Shown: positions 42,676 through 50,884 of the stretch, piece by piece
Position numbering within the stretch: position 1 is the first letter of the stretch
Layout of the letters: every line of letters starts with the position of its first letter
DNA from: Actinoplanes sp. NBRC 103695
Lineage (GTDB): Bacteria; Actinomycetota; Actinomycetes; Mycobacteriales; Micromonosporaceae
Assembly (NCBI RefSeq): GCF_030269485.1
Contig: NZ_BSTL01000014.1
Coordinates: 110,097 to 174,096 of the forward strand
Direction: 5' to 3'
DNA: 64,000 nucleotides
The notes under the pieces: model-generated
Database searches by the model: none
What the model was told of the DNA's origin: nothing
What the model saw: the letters and a program-made list of their open reading frames with translations, nothing else
Made by a program: the position numbers and the translations under genes

Positions 42676-44958
42676 CTACGTGGCCGGCTCCAGGCGGACG
42701 ATCACGGCCTTGGACGTGGGCGTGCCGCTCTCCGCCGCCTGCGAGTCCAGGGGCACGAGCGGGTTCGTCTCCGGGTAGTAGGCGGCCACGCAGCCTTTCG
42801 GCGTCGAGTACTCGACCAGGCGGAAGCGGGGTGCGCGGCGCTCGCCGTCGACCCACTCGGAGACCAGGTCGACGTGGTCGCCGTCGACGAAGCCGAGCTC
42901 GTCGAGGTCCGCCTTGCTGATGAAGACGACGCGGCGGCCGGCCTTGATGCCGCGGTAGCGGTCGTCCAGCCCGTAGATCGTGGTGTTGAACTGGTCGTGG
43001 CTGCGCAGGGTCTGCAGGATCAGCCGGCCCGGCGGCACCTGGAGCACCTCGAGGGGGCTGACCGAGAAGACCGCCCGGCCCTCGGGGGTCGTGAAGGTGC
43101 GGGTGTCGCGCGGCGGATGCGGCATGGTGAAGCCGCCGTTGTCGACGCGCTCGGTGTAGCCGGAACAGCCGGGCACCACGTTGCCGATACGGTCACGGAT
43201 GCGGTCGTAGTCGGTGGTGAACGCGCGCCAGTCGATGCCGTGCCGGTCGCCGAGCGTGGCTGCCGCGATGCCGCACACGATGTCGACCTCGGAGCGCAGC
43301 AGCGGGCCGGCGGGCTTGGAGCGGCCGCGGGAGGCGTGCACCTCGGACATGGAGTCCTCCACGGTGATCCGCTGCACCGTGCCGCCGGTGAGGTCCTGCT
43401 CGGTGCGGCCCAGCGTGGGCAGGATCAGCGCGGTCGCGCCCGCGTCGAGGTGGCTGCGGTTGAGCTTGGTGGAGATCTGCACGGTGAGCTCGGCGCCGCG
43501 CATCGCCGCGGCGGTGACCTCGGTGTCGGACATGGCGGCCACGAAGTTGCCGCCGAGCGCCACGAACACCTTCGCCTTGCGGTCACGGAACGCGCGGACC
43601 GATGCGGCCGCGTCGTAGCCGTGCTCGCGGGGCGGATCGAAGCCGAACTCGGCGCCGAGCGCGTCGAGGAAGAAGTCCGGCGCCTTCTCCCAGATGCCCA
43701 TCGACCGGTCGCCCTGCACGTTGGAGTGCCCGCGGACCGGGCAGAGGCCGGCGCCCGGCCGGCCGATCATGCCCTGGGCCAGCGCGACGTTGACGAATTC
43801 CTTGATCGTGTTGACGGCGTTGTGGTGCTGGGTGATGCCCATCGCCCAGCAGTGCACGATGCGTTTCGCGCCGGCCAGCATCGCCGCGGCGTCCTCGATC
43901 TGCTGCCAGGTCAAGCCGGTGGCGGCCAGGACCGCTTCGCGGTCGATGTCGCGTACGTGCGCGGCCCACGCCTCGAACCCGGTGGTGCTCCCGTCGATGA
44001 ACGCGCGGTCGAGCACCGTGCCGGGGGCCGCCTCCTCCGCTTTGAGCAGCAGATGGCCGATGGCCTGCCAGAGCGCCAGGTCGCCGTTGGAGCGGATCTG
44101 CAGCAGCGTGTCGGCGAGCTCGGTGCCCCGCCCGGCCAGCCCGCGCGCTTTCTGCGGGTTGTCGAATTTGAGCAGACCGGCCTCGGGCAGCGGGTTGATG
44201 GCCAGGATCTTGGCGCCGTCCCGCTTCGCGATCTCCAGCGCCGTGAGCATCCTGGGATGGTTCGTGCCCGGGTTCTGGCCGGACACCACGATCAGGTCGG
44301 CCTCGTGCAGGTCCTCCAGGGTCACCGAGCCCTTGCCGATGCCGATGGTGCCGGCCAGCGCGACAGATGTCGACTCGTGGCACATGTTCGAGCAGTCCGG
44401 CAGGTTGTTCGTCCCGTACGCCCGGGCGAGCAGCTGGTAGAGGAACGCCGCCTCGTTGCTGGCCCGCCCCGAGGTGTAGAAGACCGCCTCGTCGGGGTGT
44501 GCCAGGCCGCGCAGGTGCTCGCCGACCAGGGCGAACGCCTCACCCCAGGAGAGCGGCTCATAATGCGTGCCGCCCGGACGGCGGACCATCGGATGCGTAA
44601 GCCGGCCCTGTTTCTCCAGCCAGTGATCGGTCTGCTCGGACAGGGACGCGACCGAGTGCTCGGCGAAGAACGCCGGGCCGACGGTGTCGCGGACGCCCTC
44701 CCAGGACACCGCCTTGGCGCCGTTCTCACAGAACTCGGCGGTGTGCCGGTGGCCCTGCGGATCGGGCCAGGCGCAGCTCATGCAGTCGAAGCCGTCGGCC
44801 TGGTTGAGGGTGAGCAGGTTGCGGGTGGCCTTGACCACGCCCATCTGACCCACGGCCCTGGCCATGCTGACCTGGACCGCCTTGAGACCGGCAGCATGGT
44901 CGGCGGGTGGGCGCACCCTGAGGCGCGCATCCTCGTCAGGCTTGGAAGGCATCACCAC
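42676..44958 (-). CDS. Molybdopterin oxidoreductase, FdhF/YdeP family
   Basis: A 760-residue protein with the four-domain fold of formate-dehydrogenase-like Mo enzymes, including GxxxxDVPYxSGRASNEAA-type cofactor loop (YTSGRASNEAAFLYQLLAR), NLPDCSNMCHESTSVAL, VVSGQNPGTNHPRML and a C-terminal molybdopterin-binding domain (ILQTLRSHDQFNTTIYGLDDRYRGI). The N-terminus (DGFDCMSCAWPD ... AEFCENG) has Cys in a YdeP-type arrangement rather than a classical 4Fe-4S motif. YdeP-like enzymes are linked to acid stress, but the substrate is unknown. First gene of a minus-strand pair with the acetyltransferase. Confidence 0.88.
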   Translation of the reverse strand: MVMPSKPDEDARLRVRPPADHAAGLKAVQVSMARAVGQMGVVKATRNLLTLNQADGFDCMSCAWPDPQGHRHTAEFCENGAKAVSWEGVRDTVGPAFFAEHSVASLSEQTDHWLEKQGRLTHPMVRRPGGTHYEPLSWGEAFALVGEHLRGLAHPDEAVFYTSGRASNEAAFLYQLLARAYGTNNLPDCSNMCHESTSVALAGTIGIGKGSVTLEDLHEADLIVVSGQNPGTNHPRMLTALEIAKRDGAKILAINPLPEAGLLKFDNPQKARGLAGRGTELADTLLQIRSNGDLALWQAIGHLLLKAEEAAPGTVLDRAFIDGSTTGFEAWAAHVRDIDREAVLAATGLTWQQIEDAAAMLAGAKRIVHCWAMGITQHHNAVNTIKEFVNVALAQGMIGRPGAGLCPVRGHSNVQGDRSMGIWEKAPDFFLDALGAEFGFDPPREHGYDAAASVRAFRDRKAKVFVALGGNFVAAMSDTEVTAAAMRGAELTVQISTKLNRSHLDAGATALILPTLGRTEQDLTGGTVQRITVEDSMSEVHASRGRSKPAGPLLRSEVDIVCGIAAATLGDRHGIDWRAFTTDYDRIRDRIGNVVPGCSGYTERVDNGGFTMPHPPRDTRTFTTPEGRAVFSVSPLEVLQVPPGRLILQTLRSHDQFNTTIYGLDDRYRGIKAGRRVVFISKADLDELGFVDGDHVDLVSEWVDGERRAPRFRLVEYSTPKGCVAAYYPETNPLVPLDSQAAESGTPTSKAVIVRLEPAT

Positions 44959-45035
44959 TCCAGAGATTGATCAAACCCTGTAGTGCCCTACGGTGCCCGG
45001 GTTACACATCCATCGGCCAGCGGCTGTCTGCGATG

Positions 45036-46256
45036 TCACAGAACGCGACGGATGCGACGGATGATCACCATGCCCGCACCCGCCGAGATGAGGAGCAGCA
45101 CGGCCGCGGGCCACCAGCGTGCGGATCTCTCGTCGTCCCCCGCCGGACGTGCCGCGACCCCGATGCCGGCCTTCTCGGCGGGGGCCCGCGCGATCCCGGG
45201 GAAGTTGTCGGGAGCCGCCTGGGCCGAGCCGGACACCCGGCGACTGCCCAGGCGGGCCACGCCGGGCGCCGGGGACGTGTCCAGTGGGTTCCCGGCCACC
45301 GCGGGAATCTCCGCGGTCAGGGCGCCGGTCGGGTCGACCAGACCGAAGCCGTACTTGTCGTCGCGGCCCTCCGCACCCCGGTCGCGGGCCGTCCTGATGA
45401 TGCGGTTGACCACCTCACCCGCGGGCATCTCGGGCCAGCGGGCACGGATCAACGCCGCCGTCCCGGAGACCATCGGCGCGGCGAAGCTGGTGCCGCTGGC
45501 CTTCTTGTAGCCGCTGGGATAGACGCCCATGATCTGGGTCGCGGGTGCGGCAACCACCGTCGCCGGCCCGAAGTTCGAGCCGGACCAGAGCGCGTCACCG
45601 GACCGCTCCGTCCCCGCCACCGAGATCACGCCGGGCTCGCGGGCCGGATACCAGACGCCGGTCGACGACGAGGTGCCCACGTTGCCGGTGCAGGCGACCA
45701 CCACGACGTCCTTGGCGAAGGCGTAGTCGATCGCCGCCGCCAGCGCAGCGCTGCTGCTGTTGCCGCCCAGCGAAAGGTTGATCACCCGGGCGCCGTGGTC
45801 GGCCGCCCAGCGCACACCCTTGGCCACGATCAGCGCGTCGTTGTACCGGTTCTCCTGGTCGAGGACCCGGACCGGCAGGATCTTGGCCCTGGGTGCGATG
45901 CCGACCACTCCGGCACCGTCGTCCTTGCCGGCGATGATCGCCGAGACCGTCGTGCCGTGCCCGACCAGGTCGGTCTCGCCGTCGCCCTTGTCGTCCACCA
46001 GATCGACGCCGGTCAGCACCTGACCCCGCAGATCGGCGTGCCGGGCGTCGACGCCGGAGTCGATCACCGCGACCGTGACACCGGCACCCATCGACCAGTT
46101 CCAGGCACCGGCCACATTGAGCGTACGCAGATGCCACTGCTCGGAACGGACCGAGTCGTCGGCGAGAGCCGCCGTGGCGGGCAACCCGAGCGCGGCGAAC
46201 ATGCCGGCGACAACACCGGCGGCCACACGGATCCAACGCTCCCCACCGGACGACAC
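45036..46256 (-). CDS. mycP: Mycosin-type S8 serine protease (type VII secretion-associated)
   Basis: A 406-residue membrane-anchored subtilase: signal peptide, catalytic Asp in VAVIDSGVD, His in GHGTTVSAII, oxyanion Asn in TGNVG and Ser in GTSFAAP, then a proline/alanine-rich linker and a C-terminal transmembrane helix (WWPAAVLLLISAGAGMVII) with a basic tail. This is the MycP layout. Mycosins process and stabilise ESX/type VII secretion systems, but no ecc or esx genes are in this window. GTG start at 46256. Confidence 0.88.
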   Translation of the reverse strand: MSSGGERWIRVAAGVVAGMFAALGLPATAALADDSVRSEQWHLRTLNVAGAWNWSMGAGVTVAVIDSGVDARHADLRGQVLTGVDLVDDKGDGETDLVGHGTTVSAIIAGKDDGAGVVGIAPRAKILPVRVLDQENRYNDALIVAKGVRWAADHGARVINLSLGGNSSSAALAAAIDYAFAKDVVVVACTGNVGTSSSTGVWYPAREPGVISVAGTERSGDALWSGSNFGPATVVAAPATQIMGVYPSGYKKASGTSFAAPMVSGTAALIRARWPEMPAGEVVNRIIRTARDRGAEGRDDKYGFGLVDPTGALTAEIPAVAGNPLDTSPAPGVARLGSRRVSGSAQAAPDNFPGIARAPAEKAGIGVAARPAGDDERSARWWPAAVLLLISAGAGMVIIRRIRRVL

Positions 46257-46277
46257 GTTGCAGGAGATTAGTGGTTC

Positions 46278-46397
46278 TCAGGACCGCAGCGCCAGACCGT
46301 CCAGGATGAGCGCCGGCCCCGCCTCGAACGCCGCCTCGTGATCCACCGCCGCCGCGCCGGAGTCCGCCTGCTCCTCGAGCACACTGCCGACGGTGAA
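46278..46397 (-). pseudogene. C-terminal fragment of a TetR-family regulator
   Basis: Reading the minus strand from about 46397 to the stop at 46280-46278 gives VLEEQADSGAAAVDHEAAF followed by FEAGPALILDGLALRS, the usual ending of TetR regulators (FEAGLxxLLDGL). No DNA-binding half is present upstream. It faces the FAD monooxygenase remnant, so the two are probably leftovers of a divergent regulator/enzyme pair. Confidence 0.45.
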
Positions 46398-46459
46398 TCG
46401 GCGTCAGCTTCGTCGACGCCAGGGGCCGGGCGCGAGCGACAATCACGGCGAACACGTCC

Positions 46460-46960
46460 GGCAGAGGCCGGCAGTCGCTGACCTCCGAGTACGAGATCAT
46501 GCGCGGCGATCTGGTGCGCATCCTGCACGAGGCGACGAAGGACGACGTCGAGTACGTCTTCGGCGTGAGCAAGGAGGACGGCGACCCGGACGGCTACGAC
46601 CTGGTGGTGGGCGCGGACGGCCAGGGGTCGCGCCTGCGCCGGGCCGTCCTGCCGCCCGGCTCCCCCGACCCGTACCGGCGGGTCGGGATCCACATGGCCT
46701 ACTGGTTCGTCCCGCGCATCGCGTCGCCTACTGGTTCGTCTCGCGCATCGCGTCGGACACCAACATCCGGGACGCCTACAACGCCACCGGCGGCCGGATG
46801 ATCATGCGCCGGAGTCATCACCCCACCGAGACCCCGGTCTACTTCGTGCTTCGCGAGCGGTCCAGCGAGGCCTCGGCCGTCCACCGTGAACCGGTCGAGC
46901 GCCGGAAGCAGTTCTGGACCGGCCGGTTCCGATTCGCGGTTCCAGTCGACTTCGCGGTTC
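46460..46960 (+). pseudogene. Fragment of an FAD-dependent monooxygenase, frameshifted by a 29-bp duplication
   Basis: The plus strand reads SLTSEYEIMRGDLVRIL, DGYDLVVGADGQGSRLRRAV and HMAYWFVPRIA, the middle of a group A flavoprotein hydroxylase, then loses frame. The cause is a tandem copy of 29 bp (46697-46725 and 46726-46754, one mismatch). Skipping one copy restores SDTNIRDAYNATGGRMIM and YFVLRERSSEASAVHREPV. Both the GxGxxG start and the C-terminal third are missing. An 18-bp tandem repeat (46933-46950, 46951-46968) follows. Confidence 0.75.
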
Positions 46961-47035
46961 CAGTCGACCAGTCCAGGCGGGCGCGGCATATGGTCGCAAC
47001 CCTGGTATTGCGCGAAACCCGCCGGTAGCGGTGAA

Positions 47036-47629
47036 CTACGTGAATGTTCTCGTCAGCCGTTTGGCGAATGCGCGATTGATCACAGGATCGCGCCCTTCCA
47101 CATATCCACGGGTGGGCGAATAGCCACAGCGCGTGAATGGATCGATTGCCGCGGCGTTCCGGACTCCGGTCTCCAGGATCAGCTGCCCGGCACCCCAGCC
47201 GACCGCCTGCTCCTCGAGCCACCGCATCAACAACCGACCCCATCCGCGACCTCTCGCAATGGGCGAGAGATAGGTCTTCTTGATCTCCGCCGTCCCGGCC
47301 TGCTGGTCGTACCAGCGACATCCGCCGCACCCGACCGGTCGCTCGTGGTCGTACATCACCACGAAGGTGCCCAGCGGCGGGGCATAGTCCGCCCGCGGAA
47401 CATCGGCGGGGTCGGCGTAGCCGTAACGCTTCAGCTGTTGCTCGCGGAACGCCCTGAGCAGTGCGGCGCTGTCTGGATGATCCACTCCGAGCACTTCCAT
47501 CCGCACATCGCCCGGCGGCGAGGCCGATACCCCGGAAGGATCACGAAGGACGGCTAACTGCCCGGCTGTCGTTGAGGAGTTCCGTGGCCCTCGCGGCGCA
47601 TCAGCGAGTCCTGCCGGGATGTCGTCCAT
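47036..47629 (-). CDS. GNAT-family N-acetyltransferase
   Basis: A 197-residue acetyltransferase: central strand FVVMYDHERPVGCGGCRW, AEIKKTYLSPIARGRGWGRLLM (the acetyl-CoA loop RxxGxG) and LETGVRNAAAIDPFTRCGY, the usual end of the GNAT fold. ATG 47629 is preferred because GGGAG lies 7 nt upstream; an internal ATG at 47500 begins nearer the conserved domain, so the first 43 residues may be variable. Substrate unknown. Confidence 0.88.
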   Translation of the reverse strand: MDDIPAGLADAPRGPRNSSTTAGQLAVLRDPSGVSASPPGDVRMEVLGVDHPDSAALLRAFREQQLKRYGYADPADVPRADYAPPLGTFVVMYDHERPVGCGGCRWYDQQAGTAEIKKTYLSPIARGRGWGRLLMRWLEEQAVGWGAGQLILETGVRNAAAIDPFTRCGYSPTRGYVEGRDPVINRAFAKRLTRTFT

Positions 47630-47803
47630 GAGCCAACTCCCGTCCTGTCCCCCACCCGACCGTAGTCGGGTTTGGTAGAACGGCGTGGTCGTGGGACTCG
47701 CGGCGGACCTGCCTTCACGACGTTCACGGACCGGTCCGGGGGCGAGCCCGGACCGGTCCGTGGCCGGTGGCTAGTCTAGAGACTCTTCGCGGTGGAGGTC
47801 CGG

Positions 47804-47945
47804 CTCGCGTTGCCGGGACCCCTCGCGTTGCCGGGACCCCTCACGTTGCCGGGACCCCTCACGTTGCCGGGACCCCTCACGTTGCCGGGACCCCTCACGT
47901 TGCCGGGACCCCTCACGTTGCCGGGACCCCTCACGTTGCCGGGGC
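47804..47945. repeat. Eight tandem copies of an 18-bp unit
   Basis: GTTGCCGGG occurs at 47809 and every 18 bp to 47935. The unit is CCTCACGTTGCCGGGACC; the first two copies carry CGCGTT instead of CACGTT. There are no spacers, so this is not a CRISPR. Because 18 is a multiple of three, frames stay open (reading LTLPGP repeats), but no gene context supports a protein. Confidence 0.9.
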
Positions 47946-47954
47946 TCCTCGGTG

Positions 47955-48420
47955 CGTGCGCTTGCTGCCGGCGCTCTCGCCGGGCGTGGGCTTTCGCTTG
48001 GTCTGCCAGGCGCCCGGGTGCCTGCTCACCGTCGCTGCCGCCGCTCGCGGCTCTGCCCGGGCGCGGTCAGTGGTAGCCGGGCACGAGAGTGGTAGCCCGG
48101 CACGAGGGCGGTAGCCGCGGCCCGCGGGGTGGTAGCCGGGCACGAGAGTGGTAGCCGAAGGCGGCATCCGACCTGGACGGCCCGCCACGACCGCTCTGGC
48201 CGACCGGTCTCGCGCGGCCGGTGGTAGGACCAGGCGCTATCCGAGACCGCTGACCGCTCTGGGCTACCACGCGCGCGGACCGTGGTAGCCCAGCGCGGCA
48301 TCCGCGCCGAAATACCGCTCTGGCCCACCACCGCCTGCCTGGTCTACCACTCACGTCCGCTCCTACCACCAACCGCGCCCGGCCACCAACCGCGCCCGGC
48401 CACGGCCGCGACCGGCCGCA
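47955..48420. repeat. Dispersed non-coding repeat, copy 1, with GGTAGCC elements
   Basis: The 100 bp from about 47955 (CTTGCTGCCGGCG ... TGCCAGGCG ... GGTGCCTGCTCA ... GCTGCCGCCGCTCGCGG) is found again at 63757-63855 and, inverted, at about 48415-48480. It is followed by scattered GTGGTAGCC(C/G)GG motifs (48070-48170, 48240-48310), several paired with GGCTACCAC to form hairpins, and by GCGGCATCCG, also seen at 50.8 kb. No coding capacity is convincing here. Confidence 0.7.
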
Positions 48421-48424
48421 GCAA

Positions 48425-48660
48425 CGGTGAGCAGGCACCCGGGCGCCTGGCAAGCCGCCCCGACCCCGCACCGGGCGCAAGCAACGGCAACCAAGGCGAG
48501 CAGGCCCCGGCCCAACCCGGCACCCCGCGCAAGCAACGGCAACCAAGGCAAGCAGACCCCGGCCCGACCCCGCACCCCGCGCAAGCAACGGCAACCAAGG
48601 CAAGCAGACCCCGCCCCGACCCCGCACCGGGCGCAAGCAACGGCAGCCAGGGTGACCAGG
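48425..48660. repeat. About four tandem copies of a 52-bp unit
   Basis: GCAAGCAACGGCA begins at 48477, 48529, 48581 and 48633, exactly 52 bp apart, with intervening CCAAGGC(A/G)AGCAG and CCCGGCCC blocks. The array starts with an inverted copy of the dispersed element (GAGCAGGCACCCGGG ...). It ends about 60 bp before the TetR gene. Confidence 0.85.
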
Positions 48661-48721
48661 CGCCCGGGCACCTTGCACACCCGGCAGCGCGGCCTGACCA
48701 GACCTCGACCTCGAAGGGTGT

Positions 48722-49273
48722 CTAGGCCCGATGCAAGGCGAGGGTGCCCAGGACCTCGGCCGCCCACGGCTCGGGCGCGACGGCGTCCGGCCCGATCACG
48801 CGAAGTGAGCCGAGCACGGTGCAGAGCATGCCCATGGCCATGAAGTCGCGGCACTCCTCGGTGCTGGCACCGGTCAGGTCGCGTACCGAGGTGTAGATCC
48901 GGCCGAAGCCATCGCGGACCACCGGCCCCATCACGGGGTCGCCCGCCGCCGCGAAGCCGTGCAACAGCAGGGTGATCAGCTCGCGCTGGGCGATCAGGTC
49001 GTCGTAGGCCGCGCCGAGCCCCTCCAGGGTGGGCGTCACCTCGGCGGCGGCCCGGAAGTGCTCCTCGATCCGGTCGCAGGCGTAGCCGATCGCGGCGAGG
49101 AAGAGCTGCTGCTTGGTGCCGAAGAGCCGGATGACGTACGGCTGGGAGACGCCGGCCAGGCGGGCCACCTGATCGGTGGTCGTGCCGGCGTACCCACCCT
49201 CGCTGAACGCGGTCACGGCAGCCATCACCAGCTGGTCCTGGCGCTCTCCGGCGGTGAGTCTCGTTCTGGCCAT
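48722..49273 (-). CDS. TetR-family transcriptional repressor of the adjacent MFS exporter
   Basis: A 183-residue repressor with an N-terminal helix-turn-helix (AVTAFSEGGYAGTTTDQVARLAGVSQPYVIRLFGTKQQLF) and a helical ligand-binding domain. It is divergent from the drug exporter at 49359; the 85-bp gap has two copies of a GTTATCAGTGxATAAC operator, one overlapping the exporter promoter. The layout is that of a self-regulated drug-resistance pair: a ligand releases the repressor and induces efflux. Confidence 0.92.
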   Translation of the reverse strand: MARTRLTAGERQDQLVMAAVTAFSEGGYAGTTTDQVARLAGVSQPYVIRLFGTKQQLFLAAIGYACDRIEEHFRAAAEVTPTLEGLGAAYDDLIAQRELITLLLHGFAAAGDPVMGPVVRDGFGRIYTSVRDLTGASTEECRDFMAMGMLCTVLGSLRVIGPDAVAPEPWAAEVLGTLALHRA

Positions 49274-49286
49274 GCACCGATCCTAC

Positions 49287-49342
49287 TTGACAAAGTTATC
49301 AGTGGATAACTACCTTCGGCCGAGTAGTTATCAGTGAATAAC
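49287..49342. promoter_or_regulatory. Two palindromic operators in the TetR/MFS promoter
   Basis: GTTATCAGTGGATAAC (49295-49310, a perfect 6-4-6 palindrome) and GTTATCAGTGAATAAC (49327-49342, one mismatch) lie 32 bp apart. A consensus -35 TTGACA at 49287-49292 with TACCTT at 49311-49316 puts the first operator within the spacer of a promoter directed to the exporter. Confidence 0.75.
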
Positions 49343-49358
49343 AACTGGGGAGAACCTG

Positions 49359-50783
49359 ATGACCGCCACGACTCTCGAGCGGCCCGCCGCCGAGCCGGCG
49401 CGCAAGGCCCGGCCGCTGGCCTGGGTGCTCGCCGCGACCGGGATCCCGATCTTCATGGTCACGCTGGACAACCTGGTGGTGACCACCGCGCTGCCGACGA
49501 TCCGCAGCTCGATCGGCGCCTCCATCACCGACCTGCAGTGGTTCGTGAACGCCTACACGCTGCCGTTCGCCGCATTCCTGCTGACCGCCGCCGCCCTCGG
49601 CGACCGGATCGGCCGGCGGCGGATGTTCATCGGCGGCATCGCGCTCTTCACCCTGGCGTCCGCCGCGGCGGCGCTGGCTGCCGAGCCGTGGCAGCTCACC
49701 GCCGCCCGCGCGGTGCAGGGCCTGGCCGGCGCCGCGGTCGCGCCGTTGTCACTCACCCTGCTCGCGCAGGCCGTGCCCGATCGGCTGCGCAACGCCTCGG
49801 TCGGCATCTGGGGCGGGATCAGCGGCCTCGGCGTCGCGGTCGGCCCGGTGGTCGGCGGCGCGGTCACCGAGGGCCTCGACTGGACCTGGATCTTCTGGCT
49901 GAACGTGCCGGTCGGCGTGATCGCGGTGGTGCTCGCCGCGGTGGTGCTGCGCGACTCACGCGGCGGCGCCTCGAAGCTCGACCCGCTCGGCCTGGTGCTC
50001 TCCGCGTCCGGCATGCTGCTGCTGGTCTGGGGCGTCATCGACGGGCCGGACCGCGGCTGGACCTCCGGCCGGGTCGCGTCCATGCTGATCGCCGGCCTGG
50101 TCCTGATCGGCCTGTTCGTGGCCTGGCAGCGCCGGGCGAGCGCGCCGATGATGCCGCTGCGGCTCTTCCGTGCCCGGGGCTTCAGCCTGGTCAGCGTCGT
50201 GACCCTGACCTTCTCGGCCGGCACGTTCGGCGCGGTCTTCCTGCTGGCGCAGTTCTTCCAGGTGGTGCAGGGCCTGAGCCCGCTGGACGCGGGGCTGCGG
50301 ACGCTGCCGTGGACCCTGGCGCCGATGGTGGTGGCGCCGCTGGCCGGCATCTTCGCCGACCGGATCGGGCTGCGGACGCTGATCGCCACGGGACAGGCGC
50401 TGCTCGCGGGCGCCCTGTTCTGGATCGCCACGGTGACCGCGGCGGACACCACGTACTCGTCGCTGGTCCCCGCCTTCGTGATGGCCGGGATCGGCATGGG
50501 CCTGACCTTCGCGCCGATCAGCACGATGGCCCTGGCCAGCGTTCCGGAGGCGGAGCGGGGCGTGGCCTCCGGCGCGAACAACACCATCCGCGAGTTCGGG
50601 GTGGCCGCCGGGGTGGCCGTGCTGGCGTCGGTGTTCAGCTCGTACGGCGGCTACACCAGCCTGGACGCCTTCATCGACGGCGTGGTCCCGGCGGTCTACG
50701 TCGGCTCGGCCGTGGTGGCCGTCGGCGCCCTGATCGCCTTGGCCCTCCCCGGCCGCCCGTCGTCCGGCCCGGCCAAGAGCTGA
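49359..50783 (+). CDS. MFS drug exporter, DHA2 (14-TMS) family
   Basis: A 474-residue transporter with 14 hydrophobic segments. Motif A is ALGDRIGRRRMFIGG, motif B (LTAARAVQGLAGAAVAP) and motif C (GISGLGVAVGPVVGGAV), typical of proton-driven drug/H+ antiporters. Family members give resistance to antibiotics or dyes by exporting them. AACTGGGGAGAA precedes the ATG. It is controlled by the divergent TetR gene; the gene's end is followed by a long inverted repeat. Confidence 0.93.
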   Translation: MTATTLERPAAEPARKARPLAWVLAATGIPIFMVTLDNLVVTTALPTIRSSIGASITDLQWFVNAYTLPFAAFLLTAAALGDRIGRRRMFIGGIALFTLASAAAALAAEPWQLTAARAVQGLAGAAVAPLSLTLLAQAVPDRLRNASVGIWGGISGLGVAVGPVVGGAVTEGLDWTWIFWLNVPVGVIAVVLAAVVLRDSRGGASKLDPLGLVLSASGMLLLVWGVIDGPDRGWTSGRVASMLIAGLVLIGLFVAWQRRASAPMMPLRLFRARGFSLVSVVTLTFSAGTFGAVFLLAQFFQVVQGLSPLDAGLRTLPWTLAPMVVAPLAGIFADRIGLRTLIATGQALLAGALFWIATVTAADTTYSSLVPAFVMAGIGMGLTFAPISTMALASVPEAERGVASGANNTIREFGVAAGVAVLASVFSSYGGYTSLDAFIDGVVPAVYVGSAVVAVGALIALALPGRPSSGPAKS

Positions 50784-50791
50784 GCCCGTAG

Positions 50792-50842
50792 TGGTAGCCC
50801 AGAGCGGCATCCGGGCCACGGATGCCGCCCTGGGCTACCACG
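50792..50842. terminator. Long inverted repeat, bidirectional terminator or repeat element
   Basis: Arms of 23 bp (50792-50814 and 50820-50842, one mismatch) begin with GTGGTAGCCC and end with GGGCTACCAC, around a 5-nt loop. It sits between the convergent MFS and LamG genes. The GGTAGCC and GCGGCATCCG parts match elements at 48.1-48.3 kb, so it belongs to the same repeat family. Confidence 0.7.
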
Positions 50843-50884
50843 CCGCGCGGAGGACTGCGAAAGCCTCGTGCGTCACTTTCTTCG

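Noticed and set aside
46268..46693. A 141-residue minus-strand frame across the remnants
   Set aside because: Its frame disagrees with both the TetR tail and the monooxygenase reading and shows no motif.
47804..47945. CRISPR-like array
   Set aside because: The units touch one another with no unique spacers, and no cas genes are present.
47792..48076. Small protein with LTLPGP repeats
   Set aside because: Open only because the 18-bp unit is a multiple of three; no ribosome site, signal or neighbouring gene supports it.
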